NCBI RefSeq assembly: GCF_021502575.1
Contig: NZ_JAKFGN010000001.1
Coordinates: forward strand, 992,001-1,056,000
Direction of reading: 5' to 3'
Source of the DNA: Bradyrhizobium sp. G127
GTDB lineage: Bacteria; Pseudomonadota; Alphaproteobacteria; Rhizobiales; Xanthobacteraceae
DNA: 64,000 nucleotides
Position numbers and translations under genes: made by a program. The notes below the pieces were generated by a model. The model had not been told where the DNA came from. It saw only the letters and a list, made by a program, of their open reading frames with translations, and searched no databases. Below, in pieces: positions 1 to 8,568 of the stretch (positions within the stretch are counted from its first letter, which is position 1; every line of letters starts with the position of its first letter).

Positions 1-355
1 GGTCGAAGCCGCGCGCCAGACAGTCGTCGGTCCCCTTGATGGTGAATTCCTTGTCGCGCGAACACATGAAGGCCTGCCCCGACCATTCACCGCCGCGGTC
101 ATAGTCGATGGCATAGATATAATAGTATCGTGCGACAAGCGTGCCACGCAGCAGGGTTTCGCAGGCGCGGGACGAGACGTTCCACCAGCCCTCCGTGACC
201 CAGCCTTCATTGTCCTTGTAACCCAGCGCGATGCCGACCCGGCTCGACGTATTGTTGCAGAGACGGAAATCCGCTGCGGCCGGATCGCTCCATGCGCACA
301 GCGCCATCAGCGCGACAAGCCCTGAGAGGGCGGCGGTGATGGTGCGACGGGACAT
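1..355 (-). CDS. DUF1036 family exported protein (3' end cut by window)
   Basis: Reading on the minus strand gives a protein that opens MSRRTITAALSGLVALMALC, a signal peptide with an Ala-rich cleavage region, followed by DFRLCNNTSSRVGIALGYKD and later GWWNVSSRACETLL and YYYIYAIDYDRGG. This pattern (FRLCNNT, paired Cys, GWW, RYYYIYA) is that of DUF1036 proteins, small predicted periplasmic proteins of unknown function common in alphaproteobacteria. The C terminus lies outside the window. An in-frame ATG at 382 would add nine residues; neither start has a clear ribosome binding site, so the shorter one that begins the signal peptide was chosen. No partner genes are visible on the left. Confidence 0.8.
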   Translation of the reverse strand, partial: MSRRTITAALSGLVALMALCAWSDPAAADFRLCNNTSSRVGIALGYKDNEGWVTEGWWNVSSRACETLLRGTLVARYYYIYAIDYDRGGEWSGQAFMCSRDKEFTIKGTDDCLARGFD

Positions 356-637
356 TGCGGTGCGGAAATTTCGGGCTGTCATCTATCGGGCTGTATCAAG
401 CGGGAAGGTTGTCGCGTAACACATTGAATATGATGGGCAAAAGTGAAAAACCCGTGTCCATCGGATCGGGTCGTGCGCAGTATAGAGGCGCTTGATGGTT
501 TCGCCAAACCTCACAGAGGCGTTAATAGCCCGGTCGCCGGGATCGCGGCGTCGCGGGCCGGCTTTTTTCACGATATGGAAAACGATGCGGCGTGATCCCA
601 TGTTAGAGGCCACAGCCTATCAAATGGAAAAGTGACC

Positions 638-940
638 ATGGCCATCGACGACAAGACCCGGACGGAATTGGAAGCGGCGGTCTTTCGCCGCCTGGTCGCG
701 CATTTGCGCGAACGGACCGACGTGCAGAACATCGATCTGATGAATCTCGCCGGCTTCTGCCGCAATTGCCTGTCGAACTGGCTGAAGGACGCGGCCGACG
801 AGAAGAGCGTGGCGCTCACCAAGGACGACAGCCGCGAGGCGGTCTATGGCATGCCTTATGAGACCTGGAAGGCGACATATCAGAGTGAGGCGACGCCGGA
901 CCAGCAGGCGGCGTTCAAGAAAAGCAACACGGGCCACTGA
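638..940 (+). CDS. DUF1244 domain protein
   Basis: A 100-residue soluble protein beginning MAIDDKTRTELEAAVFRRL, with a central block NLAGFCRNCLSNWL that carries two close cysteines, and a C-terminal block YGMPYETWKATYQ. This matches the DUF1244 family, found across alpha- and gammaproteobacteria and of unknown function. The ATG at 638 has GGAA about ten bases upstream; a GTG at 632 in the same frame is less likely. It stands alone, about 280 bp from the divergent DUF1036 gene and about 240 bp before gapR. The family call is confident; no biochemical role can be inferred. Confidence 0.85.
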   Translation: MAIDDKTRTELEAAVFRRLVAHLRERTDVQNIDLMNLAGFCRNCLSNWLKDAADEKSVALTKDDSREAVYGMPYETWKATYQSEATPDQQAAFKKSNTGH

Positions 941-1175
941 CAGGTTCCTCCGCGAGGCGCGCAGCGCCGCCCGCGAAGCGGTTCGCCGTTGTCTTCCGGC
1001 TACCAAAGGCAAGATAAATCCGCGCTTTCTCCGCGAGATGTCTTTCTTCTGTGGGTCACTGTGGATGACCCCTGCCGCTGCCTTGACGCAGCAGGCAGCA
1101 CTCTTGAGTGTGCCTCGCAAATGACGTGCCGCGCACGCCCCTTCAAGCCCCATACCGAGTTCAGGAGTATCTCCG

Positions 1176-1448
1176 ATGGCTATGCCTGCCGAGAAAGACA
1201 ACGACGACACCGCGCACTCATTCGCGAAGGGGCAGCTCAAGGCCATCATCGAGCGTATCGAGAAGCTCGAGGAAGAGAAGAAAGCCATCAGCGACGACAT
1301 CAAGGACGTCTACGGCGAAGCCAAGGGCAACGGTTTCGACGTCAAGGCGCTGCGCACGATCATCCGCATGCGCAAGCAGGACGCTGACGAGCGCCAGGAA
1401 CAGGAAACCATCCTGGAAACCTACATGCAGGCGCTCGGGATGCTCTGA
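1176..1448 (+). CDS. gapR: GapR-family nucleoid-associated protein (DUF2312)
   Basis: The 90-residue product contains [23 protein letters not shown] followed by [21 protein letters not shown] and [16 protein letters not shown]. This is the DUF2312/GapR family: a small, charged, mostly coiled-coil protein. In Caulobacter, GapR binds overtwisted AT-rich DNA ahead of replication and transcription forks, stimulates type II topoisomerases and is needed for normal chromosome replication. Length and motif order fit the family over the whole protein. The start is the first ATG of the frame; an ATG two codons later (MPAEKDN) is also possible. The gene appears monocistronic and is followed by a long gene-free interval. 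Confidence 0.92.
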   Translation: MAMPAEKDNDDTAHSFAKGQLKAIIERIEKLEEEKKAISDDIKDVYGEAKGNGFDVKALRTIIRMRKQDADERQEQETILETYMQALGML

Positions 1449-1639
1449 GTTGCGGCGGCGGTAAAACGCCTCGCGCCCTCCACAACGTGGTTCCTGCGCG
1501 GGGACGACAACTGTGGGGTTGCGACAGAGTGGGTCACCTCTCGTTCCCGATTCAATTTTCAAACAGCCACGTTCATTCACGCACGCGCAATTGCTCTCGC
1601 GCATCGCGCGAGGTGAGCTTGTAGTTTCCCCCTCACATG

Positions 1640-2060
1640 CGCGCGCGGGGCCTGCCTCGTTCGCGCCCCTTAAAAAGGGAGGGGCATGGAGCGCCGCGAG
1701 GCGCACCTTGTCTTGTCTCGCTTCCGGCATCCGCTTGCGAGGCGGTATTTCTCCGGAAGCGCATCGCCTTGCGGCGCTCCATTCGCGGCGATTTGTGTCC
1801 GGGGGACCGTGCTTCCGGGACAGGACGAGCGCGTATCGCGCCTCCGATCCGGCAGGCTTTCGCCCGCCTTCATCCTGTCCGCGTCCAGCCATCGAAGGCA
1901 GAGCCACGTAGTTGGCCCGGACGGTGATCCCCGGCCTCCCGGACGTGTGGGTGCGAATCCACATCGCGCAGGCGCCGCATCCTGCTCCGCCTTCAAGACG
2001 CCTCTAGAAAGCGCCCCTCACGAGCAGGACGGGTCGAACTTAAGAGAGGTTTGAAGGGCG
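1640..2060. repeat. Large folded intergenic element, unknown family
   Basis: No convincing gene lies here, but the sequence is packed with nested inverted repeats. Arms of 12 bases at 1686-1697 and 1771-1782 are perfectly complementary and enclose a second stem (1719-1727 with 1753-1761) and a small one (1731-1734 with 1742-1745). Further stems are 1818-1825 with 1873-1880, 1980-1987 with 2022-2029, and 1990-1996 with 2051-2057. Small open frames on both strands have biased composition and no recognisable domain. I have the impression that nearly identical spurious ORFs recur in Bradyrhizobiaceae genomes, which would make this a dispersed repeat or a structured RNA; that is recall, not a search result. 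Confidence 0.55.
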
Positions 2061-2111
2061 GGGATTGGTATCCCCATCACGAAATGTTTCGGTGCTCGCT
2101 CGATATTATTG

Positions 2112-2280
2112 CCGTCATTCCGGGGCGCGAGCGCCTTCGCGAGCGAGCCCGGAATCCACCACCGCGGACCAAGCCTTAACAAGAGGACTGGATTCCGGGC
2201 CTGCGCGTGCAGAACGCGCATCCCGGAATGACAGGTTCAAGCATCCGGGCCCGCGTCTAGGAAGACGCGTCCCGGAATGA
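2112..2280. repeat. Cluster of three REP-like palindromes
   Basis: Three units share ATTCCGGG ... CCCGGAAT ends around GC-rich inner stems: about 2115-2157 (ends at 2117 and 2155), about 2190-2230 (2192-2199 with 2222-2229), and a partial unit at 2242-2280 with inner arms CGCGTCT/AGACGCG at 2252-2258 and 2263-2269. They lie between the convergent ends of gapR and the DUF882 gene. The type is a dispersed extragenic palindrome familiar from this bacterial family. No transposase is nearby. Confidence 0.7.
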
Positions 2281-2444
2281 CGAGTGCTCAAACCTGCATC
2301 GCGGGTGTCCCGGGCGCGATGCAGCGCGCCGCGCTGTCTCGCAGAACCGGGACCGTCACGGATCGGAATGCGTCCTGGCCCCGGCTCGGCCGCGCACGAC
2401 TGGCGCGATGCGCTGCGCCCAAGGCACGGTTCGTGGGAAGGCCG

Positions 2445-4082
2445 TCAGCGCAGCGAGGCGGTGCGCATCGCGAACGGCGTCGTCGTCAGCGTCGTGATCG
2501 CCGAGCCGGTGAATTTCTCGCAGACGATGCCCATCTGCGGATCTTCGGAGAACGTCATCGCCACCGCAGCATTCGGCTTGGCGAAATGAACGCGCATCAC
2601 CGTCATGTCCTGATCGCCGAGGATCGAAGCCGACAGCGACGTGCTGGCGCTCGGCGCGAGAATCATCGCGCGCATCCAGATGCTGTGGCTCTGGTCGGTT
2701 GTCTTGGTGCGAACCACGGCGGCCGTCGCGCCCTTCCGGGTCTTGGCGATCGCGGCTTCGGCCGTGTTGACGTCCCCGCCGGACATCGGAGCGAGCGAGG
2801 CGATGCGCGAACCGCGCGGGATCGGCGCGCTGGCAGCGACGATCTGGGCGCGTTCGAGCGGAGCGGGCGATGGCGCGTAGGCGAGCGCCTGGGAGACGTT
2901 CTGCGGCAGGCTGGCCGTGGATTGCGGATCGGCGGCGGAGACGGCGCCGCGGGCCTTGAGGGCGGCGATCTGGGCCTGCGTGGAGGGTTTCGGGGCGGGC
3001 TCGCTATCCCAGAAGCCGCGCGCGTTGATGATGTCGACCGGCGATTGCGGGGTATATTCGTCGGTGGGTATCGGCTTGAGCGCCGGCTGCGGCTTGGCGA
3101 GCGCAACCGTCCGGGAATCCGCCGAGGCGACCTGATAGCTCGCGGCGCCGGGAGGCTTGGCGCGCGGCAACGGCACGCGTTCAAGGACCTTCTCTGCGGC
3201 TGCGACCGTCGCCTGCGCGGCGTCCCTGGCCTTATCGGCCGCAGCGATGGCCACCTGCTTGACCTTGCCGCCGGCGGCGACGCTGTCGTTGCCGGCCTCT
3301 TCCTCGTCATCCGCCGACTTGCGGCCGAACAGCGAGGCCAGGAAGGTCTTCGACTTCGACGGGGCCGCGACGTCCTCGCCATTGCCGCGGCGCTGGATAT
3401 CGGCCAGCGCCAGCTCGTAGCCCTTCAGCGGCTTGCCGTCGGACGGTACGTGCACGGTGCGTCCGTCGGGGAACACGCGCGCAAGCTGATCGTGGGTCAT
3501 GCGTGGCCAGTGGCGGATGCTGCCGACGTCGAGATGCACAAACGGCGATCCGGAGGTGGGGTAGAAACCGACGCCGCCGCGCTGCAGGCGCAGTCCGGCG
3601 AAGCGAATCTGTTCGAGCGGCACGCCGGGGATGAAGAAATCCATCGCGTGGCCCTGCATGTGCTGGCTGTGGCGCGCCACGCCCGAGGAGCGGCGGCGAA
3701 GCATGGCGTTGGTGGCGGGCGAGCGATAGGCGGAGATGATCTTGATCGGCTGTTTGCCGTCGACGTCGCGGTAGACTTCCCAGACGATGTCGAACAGCCG
3801 GCGGTCCATCGTGGTCTGGTCCTGGCTGCGCCAGTCGCGGAGGAAATAATTGAGTTTCTTCAGCGCCGCCTCGTCGTAGCGGCCGTTGCGCTTGAAGGTG
3901 ACGGTGAGGTCTTCGTCGGAATGGGTGTGGTGGAAGGTGAGGGTGCGGGTGTCGCCATCGGCGGTGGCGTTATGGACGGAGCGGGCATTGGTCACGATCA
4001 GAAGCAACGAGGCGAGACCGACGCGCACACCGGTGCGCGAAAGCCATTCAAGCCCAGTGCTGCGTGGAAAGCCGCCCGCCAC
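2445..4082 (-). CDS. DUF882 / peptidase M15-like murein hydrolase
   Basis: A 545-residue protein with an N-terminal membrane or signal segment (VGLASLLLIVTNA) followed by a DUF882 domain. About residues 115-185 hold the zinc-site signature of the M15/YcbK fold: SQHMQGHAMDF supplies H and D, and FVHLDVG supplies the second H. This predicts a periplasmic zinc peptidase or peptidoglycan-binding protein. The C-terminal 300 residues are Ala/Pro-rich and low in complexity, ending with a more ordered segment (QSHSIWMRAMILAPS). A stop codon directly precedes the GTG at 4082, so this is the furthest possible start. It lies downstream of an L,D-transpeptidase on the same strand, separated by a terminator, consistent with wall remodelling. 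Confidence 0.82.
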   Translation of the reverse strand: MAGGFPRSTGLEWLSRTGVRVGLASLLLIVTNARSVHNATADGDTRTLTFHHTHSDEDLTVTFKRNGRYDEAALKKLNYFLRDWRSQDQTTMDRRLFDIVWEVYRDVDGKQPIKIISAYRSPATNAMLRRRSSGVARHSQHMQGHAMDFFIPGVPLEQIRFAGLRLQRGGVGFYPTSGSPFVHLDVGSIRHWPRMTHDQLARVFPDGRTVHVPSDGKPLKGYELALADIQRRGNGEDVAAPSKSKTFLASLFGRKSADDEEEAGNDSVAAGGKVKQVAIAAADKARDAAQATVAAAEKVLERVPLPRAKPPGAASYQVASADSRTVALAKPQPALKPIPTDEYTPQSPVDIINARGFWDSEPAPKPSTQAQIAALKARGAVSAADPQSTASLPQNVSQALAYAPSPAPLERAQIVAASAPIPRGSRIASLAPMSGGDVNTAEAAIAKTRKGATAAVVRTKTTDQSHSIWMRAMILAPSASTSLSASILGDQDMTVMRVHFAKPNAAVAMTFSEDPQMGIVCEKFTGSAITTLTTTPFAMRTASLR

Positions 4083-4389
4083 TCAGAATCCCGCTCGACG
4101 CAGTTCGACTTGCGTCTGTTGGTTTTGATGATCCCCCGCTACCCCACGCAACGGGAGAGGATGAACGTTGTCTAAAGGCTGAGAGTTAATCGAGATTTAC
4201 CCGCTCTAAGCTCTTTAGGTAATGTCCTCTTAATCAAGCTTCCCAAGTCTTCGATCGCCAACTGGAACTCACCGGCCCGGTCACAGGCCTGTGAACCGCC
4301 AGTATGCCCCCCGGAGTATGGCAAAAAAGGGCCGGTAGGCCGATCCGGGACGGAATGGTTTACGAATGCTTTCGGGGCGATGGTTAATG
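4083..4389. other. Gene-free interval upstream of the DUF882 gene
   Basis: No gene is evident. It must hold the promoter of the minus-strand DUF882 gene. A sequence TTAA-N7-TTAC at 4186-4200 is one base away from the CtrA consensus TTAA-N7-TTAA, which may be chance. No other structure stood out. Confidence 0.4.
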
Positions 4390-4416
4390 AAAAAGCCCCG
4401 CAGAGCGGGGCCTTTC
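4390..4416 (-). terminator. Rho-independent terminator of the L,D-transpeptidase gene
   Basis: The stem GCCCCGC/GCGGGGC closes on AGA and is flanked by an A-run on the plus strand, which gives a T-run after the hairpin when read on the minus strand. It lies about 55 bases past the stop codon of the minus-strand L,D-transpeptidase gene. Confidence 0.8.
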
Positions 4417-4471
4417 AAGCTGCGAGCCGGGGAAAACCGGTGTTCCCGGGTGTTCAGGCCGTCAACGAGCC

Positions 4472-6565
4472 TCAGCGAATGACCCGGCGCTGCCCGCGAA
4501 CCGCCGCTGGCGGCGGTGTCGGGGCGCCGAACAGCCGTTCGAAGAAGCTCGGGCCGTTGCTGGCGTAGCTGTCGCCCGGAATGTTGACGTTGGTCGGACG
4601 CACGTAGTTCGGCTGGGCATGGGACACCACGGTCTCCATGTCCTTGCCCTCGCTGCCCTTGAGCATCGCGATGATCCTGGCGTCGCGGCCATAGATGTCC
4701 TTGCGGAACTCCAGCTTGCCGGCATCGTCAACGAATGCGGTCTGATAGGTGATGTTGACCGGGATCGGCGTCGGGAAGTTGATGTTGAGTTCGCTGCGGC
4801 CGTACAGGCTTTTGATCTTCTCCGGCGTGTAGCCTTCCTTCGGCAGCGCGATGCTGAGCAGGTTCGCGGCGTACTGATCCGGATTCTGCACGCGCATGCA
4901 GCCGTGGCTGAAGGCCCGCTCTTCCTTGGCGAACAGATGCTTGTCCGGCGTGTCGTGCTGATAGACCAGGAACTTGTTCGGGAAGTTGAATCGGATGCGG
5001 CCAAGCGCATTGGCTTCGCCCGGCGGCTGCGAGATGCGCACGCTGCCGTCAGCGGCGCGCGCCAGCTTCAGGCCCATGCGGTCGAGCACGGTCGGGTCCT
5101 GCTGCAGGGCCGGCAGATATTCGTTGTAGATGATGGACGGCGGCACGTTCCACGTTGGGTTGACGGTGATGAACTTCATCGTCTCCGTCAGTTCCGGCGT
5201 TGCGTGCTTGCCAGGCTTGCCGACCACGACGCGCGTGGTCCAGGCCTGCTTGCCGTTGTGCATCAGCTTGAGCGTGTAGTCCGGAATGTTCAGGATCACG
5301 TAGGCATCGCCGAGCGCCTTCGCGCCCAGTTCGCGCGGCAGCCAGCGCCAGCGTTCCATGTTGGCGCGCACGATGTCGATCTGACGGTCGCTCTTGGGGC
5401 CGTTCAGCGCACGCACGGTGGCGTTGTCCAGAATGCCGGTCGCCTTGAGATCGTTGTTCGCCTGGAACTTGCGCACCGCGTCGGCGACCTTGGCATCGTA
5501 ATGCGTGTCGTCGGCGTGCTCGGTGATGTTGAGCTTGGCGCGCAGCGCGGGCACGCGCGGATCTTCCGCGACGGCCGGGTTCGGGTTCTTCTTGGTCGGC
5601 TTGACGAACTTCAGCGCGTCGCCTTCGGCGATCTGCTTGGAGGTGTCTTCGGTCACGCCGCGCAATGCCGCGAGCTTGGCCTTCAGCGCCTGATAGCCCT
5701 TGTGCGGCGGGTTGTAGCTGTCGAGCGCCGCGGACGCATCCTTGGCGGTCGAGATATTGACGAGGACCTCGACGGGATCGACCGGATGCTCGGGATAGGA
5801 AATATCCGCGCTCACCCGTGACCAGTGCATGCGGCCGCTCTGGGCGTGGCGCGCGTAGTCGAGCAGGCTTTCCGTCAGGCGCAATTCGGCCTCGGCCTGC
5901 GCATCCGGCCCGGCCGAAGCGGAGAAGTCGGGGATCGGATAGTCGGTGGGGTTGAGACCTTCGCTGCCCGCATCCTTCAGGCGCGCGATCACGCTCTTGG
6001 CGCGCGCCGTCACGGCGCCCGCGTCGCTCCAGAGCGGCGCGTAGTTGCGGTCCTTGTAGAAATTCTCGACGGCGGTGCGTTCGTTCTTGCGGTCGAAATA
6101 GCGCGCGCCCTTGGTGGCGATCAGATCGCGCAGCTTGTCGGCGACCGGCTGATCGGCGGCTGCGACGGCAGGAGCGGCTTTCGCGGGTTCGGTTTTCGGA
6201 GGCTCGGCAGCAGCGGCAGCCGGCGGAGTTGTTGCAGCCGGCGCGGTTGCAGTCGCGGCCGGAGGAACGGTTGCGGTGGTAGCCGGTGCGGCGGCTTCGT
6301 CTTTTTTCGCAGGTGCAGGCGTGACGGCAGCGGCGGTGTCAGGCTTCGCCGCATCGGGCTTGAAGTCGTTGACGGTCGGCGGCGGCACGTTGGCGGGTTC
6401 GGGAAGCGGGATGGCGGCATCAATGGCCAGATCCGCGGGGCTCTTCGCCGTGCTCTGGGCGATGGCGGACGTCGCAGCGAGAGAGAGGAAAGTGGCCGTC
6501 ACGGCCATCAGGACCCGGTCGAAGCCTGTTGGGCCCTTGCGGTGGCCGGTCGAAAAGTCGCGCAT
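4472..6565 (-). CDS. YcbB-type L,D-transpeptidase
   Basis: A 697-residue secreted enzyme. It has a signal peptide (VLMAVTATFLSLAATSAIAQ), an Ala/Pro-rich linker to about residue 145, a scaffold domain, a peptidoglycan-binding helical region (DAKVADAVRKFQANNDLKATGILD, about 355-385) and a YkuD catalytic domain with SHGCMRV at residues 553-559, where Cys556 is the predicted nucleophile and His554 its partner. Long YcbB-like (LdtD) enzymes make 3-3 peptide cross-links in the periplasm, which is a major cross-link type in Rhizobiales. It sits between a sigma-54 response regulator and a DUF882 protein, all on the minus strand. The start ATG matches the beginning of a normal n-region. Confidence 0.93.
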   Translation of the reverse strand: MRDFSTGHRKGPTGFDRVLMAVTATFLSLAATSAIAQSTAKSPADLAIDAAIPLPEPANVPPPTVNDFKPDAAKPDTAAAVTPAPAKKDEAAAPATTATVPPAATATAPAATTPPAAAAAEPPKTEPAKAAPAVAAADQPVADKLRDLIATKGARYFDRKNERTAVENFYKDRNYAPLWSDAGAVTARAKSVIARLKDAGSEGLNPTDYPIPDFSASAGPDAQAEAELRLTESLLDYARHAQSGRMHWSRVSADISYPEHPVDPVEVLVNISTAKDASAALDSYNPPHKGYQALKAKLAALRGVTEDTSKQIAEGDALKFVKPTKKNPNPAVAEDPRVPALRAKLNITEHADDTHYDAKVADAVRKFQANNDLKATGILDNATVRALNGPKSDRQIDIVRANMERWRWLPRELGAKALGDAYVILNIPDYTLKLMHNGKQAWTTRVVVGKPGKHATPELTETMKFITVNPTWNVPPSIIYNEYLPALQQDPTVLDRMGLKLARAADGSVRISQPPGEANALGRIRFNFPNKFLVYQHDTPDKHLFAKEERAFSHGCMRVQNPDQYAANLLSIALPKEGYTPEKIKSLYGRSELNINFPTPIPVNITYQTAFVDDAGKLEFRKDIYGRDARIIAMLKGSEGKDMETVVSHAQPNYVRPTNVNIPGDSYASNGPSFFERLFGAPTPPPAAVRGQRRVIR

Positions 6566-6896
6566 TCTCGCACCCCCTTGGGTGAAACTGCCCCGGCATG
6601 GAACAGCTCATGATGGTATCCGCCAGAACCTGAAGCAAAACCGCCGGCTCGATCGGAGTCTGCTACGCAATCCCGCACTAAAATACGGCGAGACGGTACA
6701 CGCGCCGGCCTGAAGCGGCCAGACGCCGCCGGATCAACTCGAAGTCATTGCAAAAGAAATGACTTCAAATCAGCATTTCTTGCAACGGTTTGCGCGCATT
6801 GCCGCGCGCTTTTCCTATGTCTGTCACCGGGCCGCAACGGTTCAACAAGAGAAGCGAAAAAGCCGCGTGTTCGTTCCATGCAGAAGTGATTCGATT
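6566..6896. other. Gene-free interval with a short palindrome
   Basis: Upstream region of the L,D-transpeptidase gene and downstream of the sigma-54 regulator. It contains GAAGTCATT at 6741-6749 and its complement AATGACTTC at 6758-6766, an 8-base-spaced inverted repeat in an AT-richer patch. This could be an operator or a weak terminator. No gene is supported here. Confidence 0.4.
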
Positions 6897-8405
6897 TTAG
6901 CGCGCCGGGTCGGATGGTTCAGCACCGGCGGCTTCATCCAGTTTGCGATAGAGGGTCGAGCGGCCGATCTTCAATCGCCGCGCCACCTCGGACATCTGGC
7001 CGCGGTAGTGGGCGATGGCGAAGCGGATGGTTTCCGCCTCCATGTCCTCAAGCGGCCGGACCTCGCCGTCCTCGCCGAGCATCGCAAGAGTGCCGTAGGC
7101 GGACGCAACTCTGGCCGGGGCGGCGACGGGCGCGATAGGTATTTCAATACCTGAAACCATTCTGGCCTGAGGCACCGGGTTTTCGAGCATCACCGGCTCG
7201 ACCCCCACCGGATCCGAATCCGGCAGGACTGCTCCCGTCTGCGGAAAATCCTGCGGCCCGAGCTGGCCGCCGTCGCTCATCACCACGGCGCGATAGACCG
7301 CGTTCTCAAGCTGGCGGACATTTCCCGGCCAGTTCATCTGACTGAGCATCGCCATGGCTTCGCCGCTGACCGACGTGGCGGGCCGGTTTTCCTCGGCGGC
7401 GATGCGCGCCATGAAATGCCGCACCAGATGCGGAATGTCCTCGCGGCGGGCGCGGAGCGGCGGAATCGTCAGCGGCAGCACATGCAGGCGGTAAAACAAA
7501 TCCTCGCGGAATGCGCCGGCCTTTACCTGGTTCAGCAGATTGCGGTTGGTCGCGGATACGATCCGCACGTCGACCTTGACCGGTTTGCGGCCGCCGACGG
7601 CTTCGACCTCGCCCTGTTGCAGGGCGCGCAGCAGTTTCACCTGCGCGGCCAGCGGCAACTCGCTGATCTCGTCGAGAAACAGCGTGCCGCCATTGGCTTC
7701 GACGAATTTACCGGCATGGCGTTCGGTGGCGCCGGTGAACGCGCCCTTCTCGTGGCCGAACAGCAGCGACTCCACGAGGTTGTCGGGAATCGCGCCGCAA
7801 TTGACGGTGATGAACGGCTTGGCGCTGCGCTCGCTGGAACCGTGGATGGCGCGGGCGATCAGCTCCTTGCCGACGCCGGATTCGCCTTCGATCAGCACCG
7901 GGATGGCGGATGCTGCGGCCTTCCTGCCCATGGCGATGACATGATTCATCGCCTCGGAGCGGGTGACGATGTCGGCGAAGGTGAGCTTGCCCTCGCGGCG
8001 GTGGCGGATGCGCTGGAGTTCGCCTTTCAGCGCGCTGGCGTTGAGGGCGTTGCGCAGCGAAACCTGCAGGCGTTCGATGCCGACCGGCTTCACCACGAAA
8101 TCCTGCGCTCCGGCGCGCATCGCGGACACCACATTGTCGATGCCGCCGTGGGCGGTCTGCACGATCACCGGCAGATCGAGGCCGAGGTCGCGGATTTTTT
8201 CCAGCACGCCCATGCCGTCGAGGCCGGGCATGACGAGATCGAGCACCAAGGCGTCGACGGGTTTCGTATCGGGATCGATCAGGTGGGCGAGGGCGGCGTC
8301 GCCGCTGTCGACCGTCACGGCCTCGTAACCGCAGCGCTGCACCATGTTCTCGACCAGACGGCGCTGAACGGCGTCGTCATCGGCAATCAGAATGGTCGCA
8401 ACCAT
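6897..8405 (-). CDS. Sigma-54-dependent Fis-family response regulator
   Basis: A 502-residue NtrC-type activator. Residues 1-120 form a receiver domain with acidic pocket D9-D11, phosphorylation site D56 (VLDLVMPG) and K106. A sigma-54 AAA+ domain follows, with Walker A GESGVGKE at about 173-180, the sigma-54 contact loop GAFTGA at 221-226 and the R-finger region [10 protein letters not shown] Fis-type helix-turn-helix lies near the C terminus ([16 protein letters not shown]). It should activate sigma-54 promoters when phosphorylated. No cognate kinase is adjacent. A perfect CtrA-type box lies about 70 bases upstream. The target genes are unknown; the neighbouring L,D-transpeptidase is a candidate. 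Confidence 0.93.
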   Translation of the reverse strand: MVATILIADDDAVQRRLVENMVQRCGYEAVTVDSGDAALAHLIDPDTKPVDALVLDLVMPGLDGMGVLEKIRDLGLDLPVIVQTAHGGIDNVVSAMRAGAQDFVVKPVGIERLQVSLRNALNASALKGELQRIRHRREGKLTFADIVTRSEAMNHVIAMGRKAAASAIPVLIEGESGVGKELIARAIHGSSERSAKPFITVNCGAIPDNLVESLLFGHEKGAFTGATERHAGKFVEANGGTLFLDEISELPLAAQVKLLRALQQGEVEAVGGRKPVKVDVRIVSATNRNLLNQVKAGAFREDLFYRLHVLPLTIPPLRARREDIPHLVRHFMARIAAEENRPATSVSGEAMAMLSQMNWPGNVRQLENAVYRAVVMSDGGQLGPQDFPQTGAVLPDSDPVGVEPVMLENPVPQARMVSGIEIPIAPVAAPARVASAYGTLAMLGEDGEVRPLEDMEAETIRFAIAHYRGQMSEVARRLKIGRSTLYRKLDEAAGAEPSDPAR

Positions 8406-8473
8406 GGCATTCCCCGCAACTCTGGACTATCTCAACAACATGTCTCGAATCGGGGCACTCTCGCCGAAGCCGA

Positions 8474-8488
8474 TTAACGACCTCTTAA
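8474..8488. promoter_or_regulatory. Candidate CtrA-binding box
   Basis: TTAA-N7-TTAA (TTAACGACCTCTTAA) matches the full CtrA recognition pattern known from Caulobacter and Rhizobiales. It lies in the divergent interval between the sigma-54 regulator (start 8405) and pepF (start 8569). In DNA this GC-rich such a match is uncommon, but binding is inferred. Confidence 0.5.
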
Positions 8489-8568
8489 GGGTTGAGATCA
8501 GGTTCGCGTTCTGTGGATAATGCCGCGTCAATCACGCCGGTCCGAAACGTCATTACAGGTTGAAAAGC

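Noticed and set aside
1218-1964. 248-codon minus-strand frame across the end of gapR and the folded element
   Set aside because: It overlaps gapR antisense and has low-complexity composition. Apparent similarity to ORFs in other genomes would reflect a shared DNA element rather than a protein.
2277-4175. 632-codon open frame on the plus strand opposite the DUF882 gene
   Set aside because: It is a GC-bias shadow: Arg/Gly-rich composition, no domain, and it is fully antisense to a gene with a clear catalytic signature.
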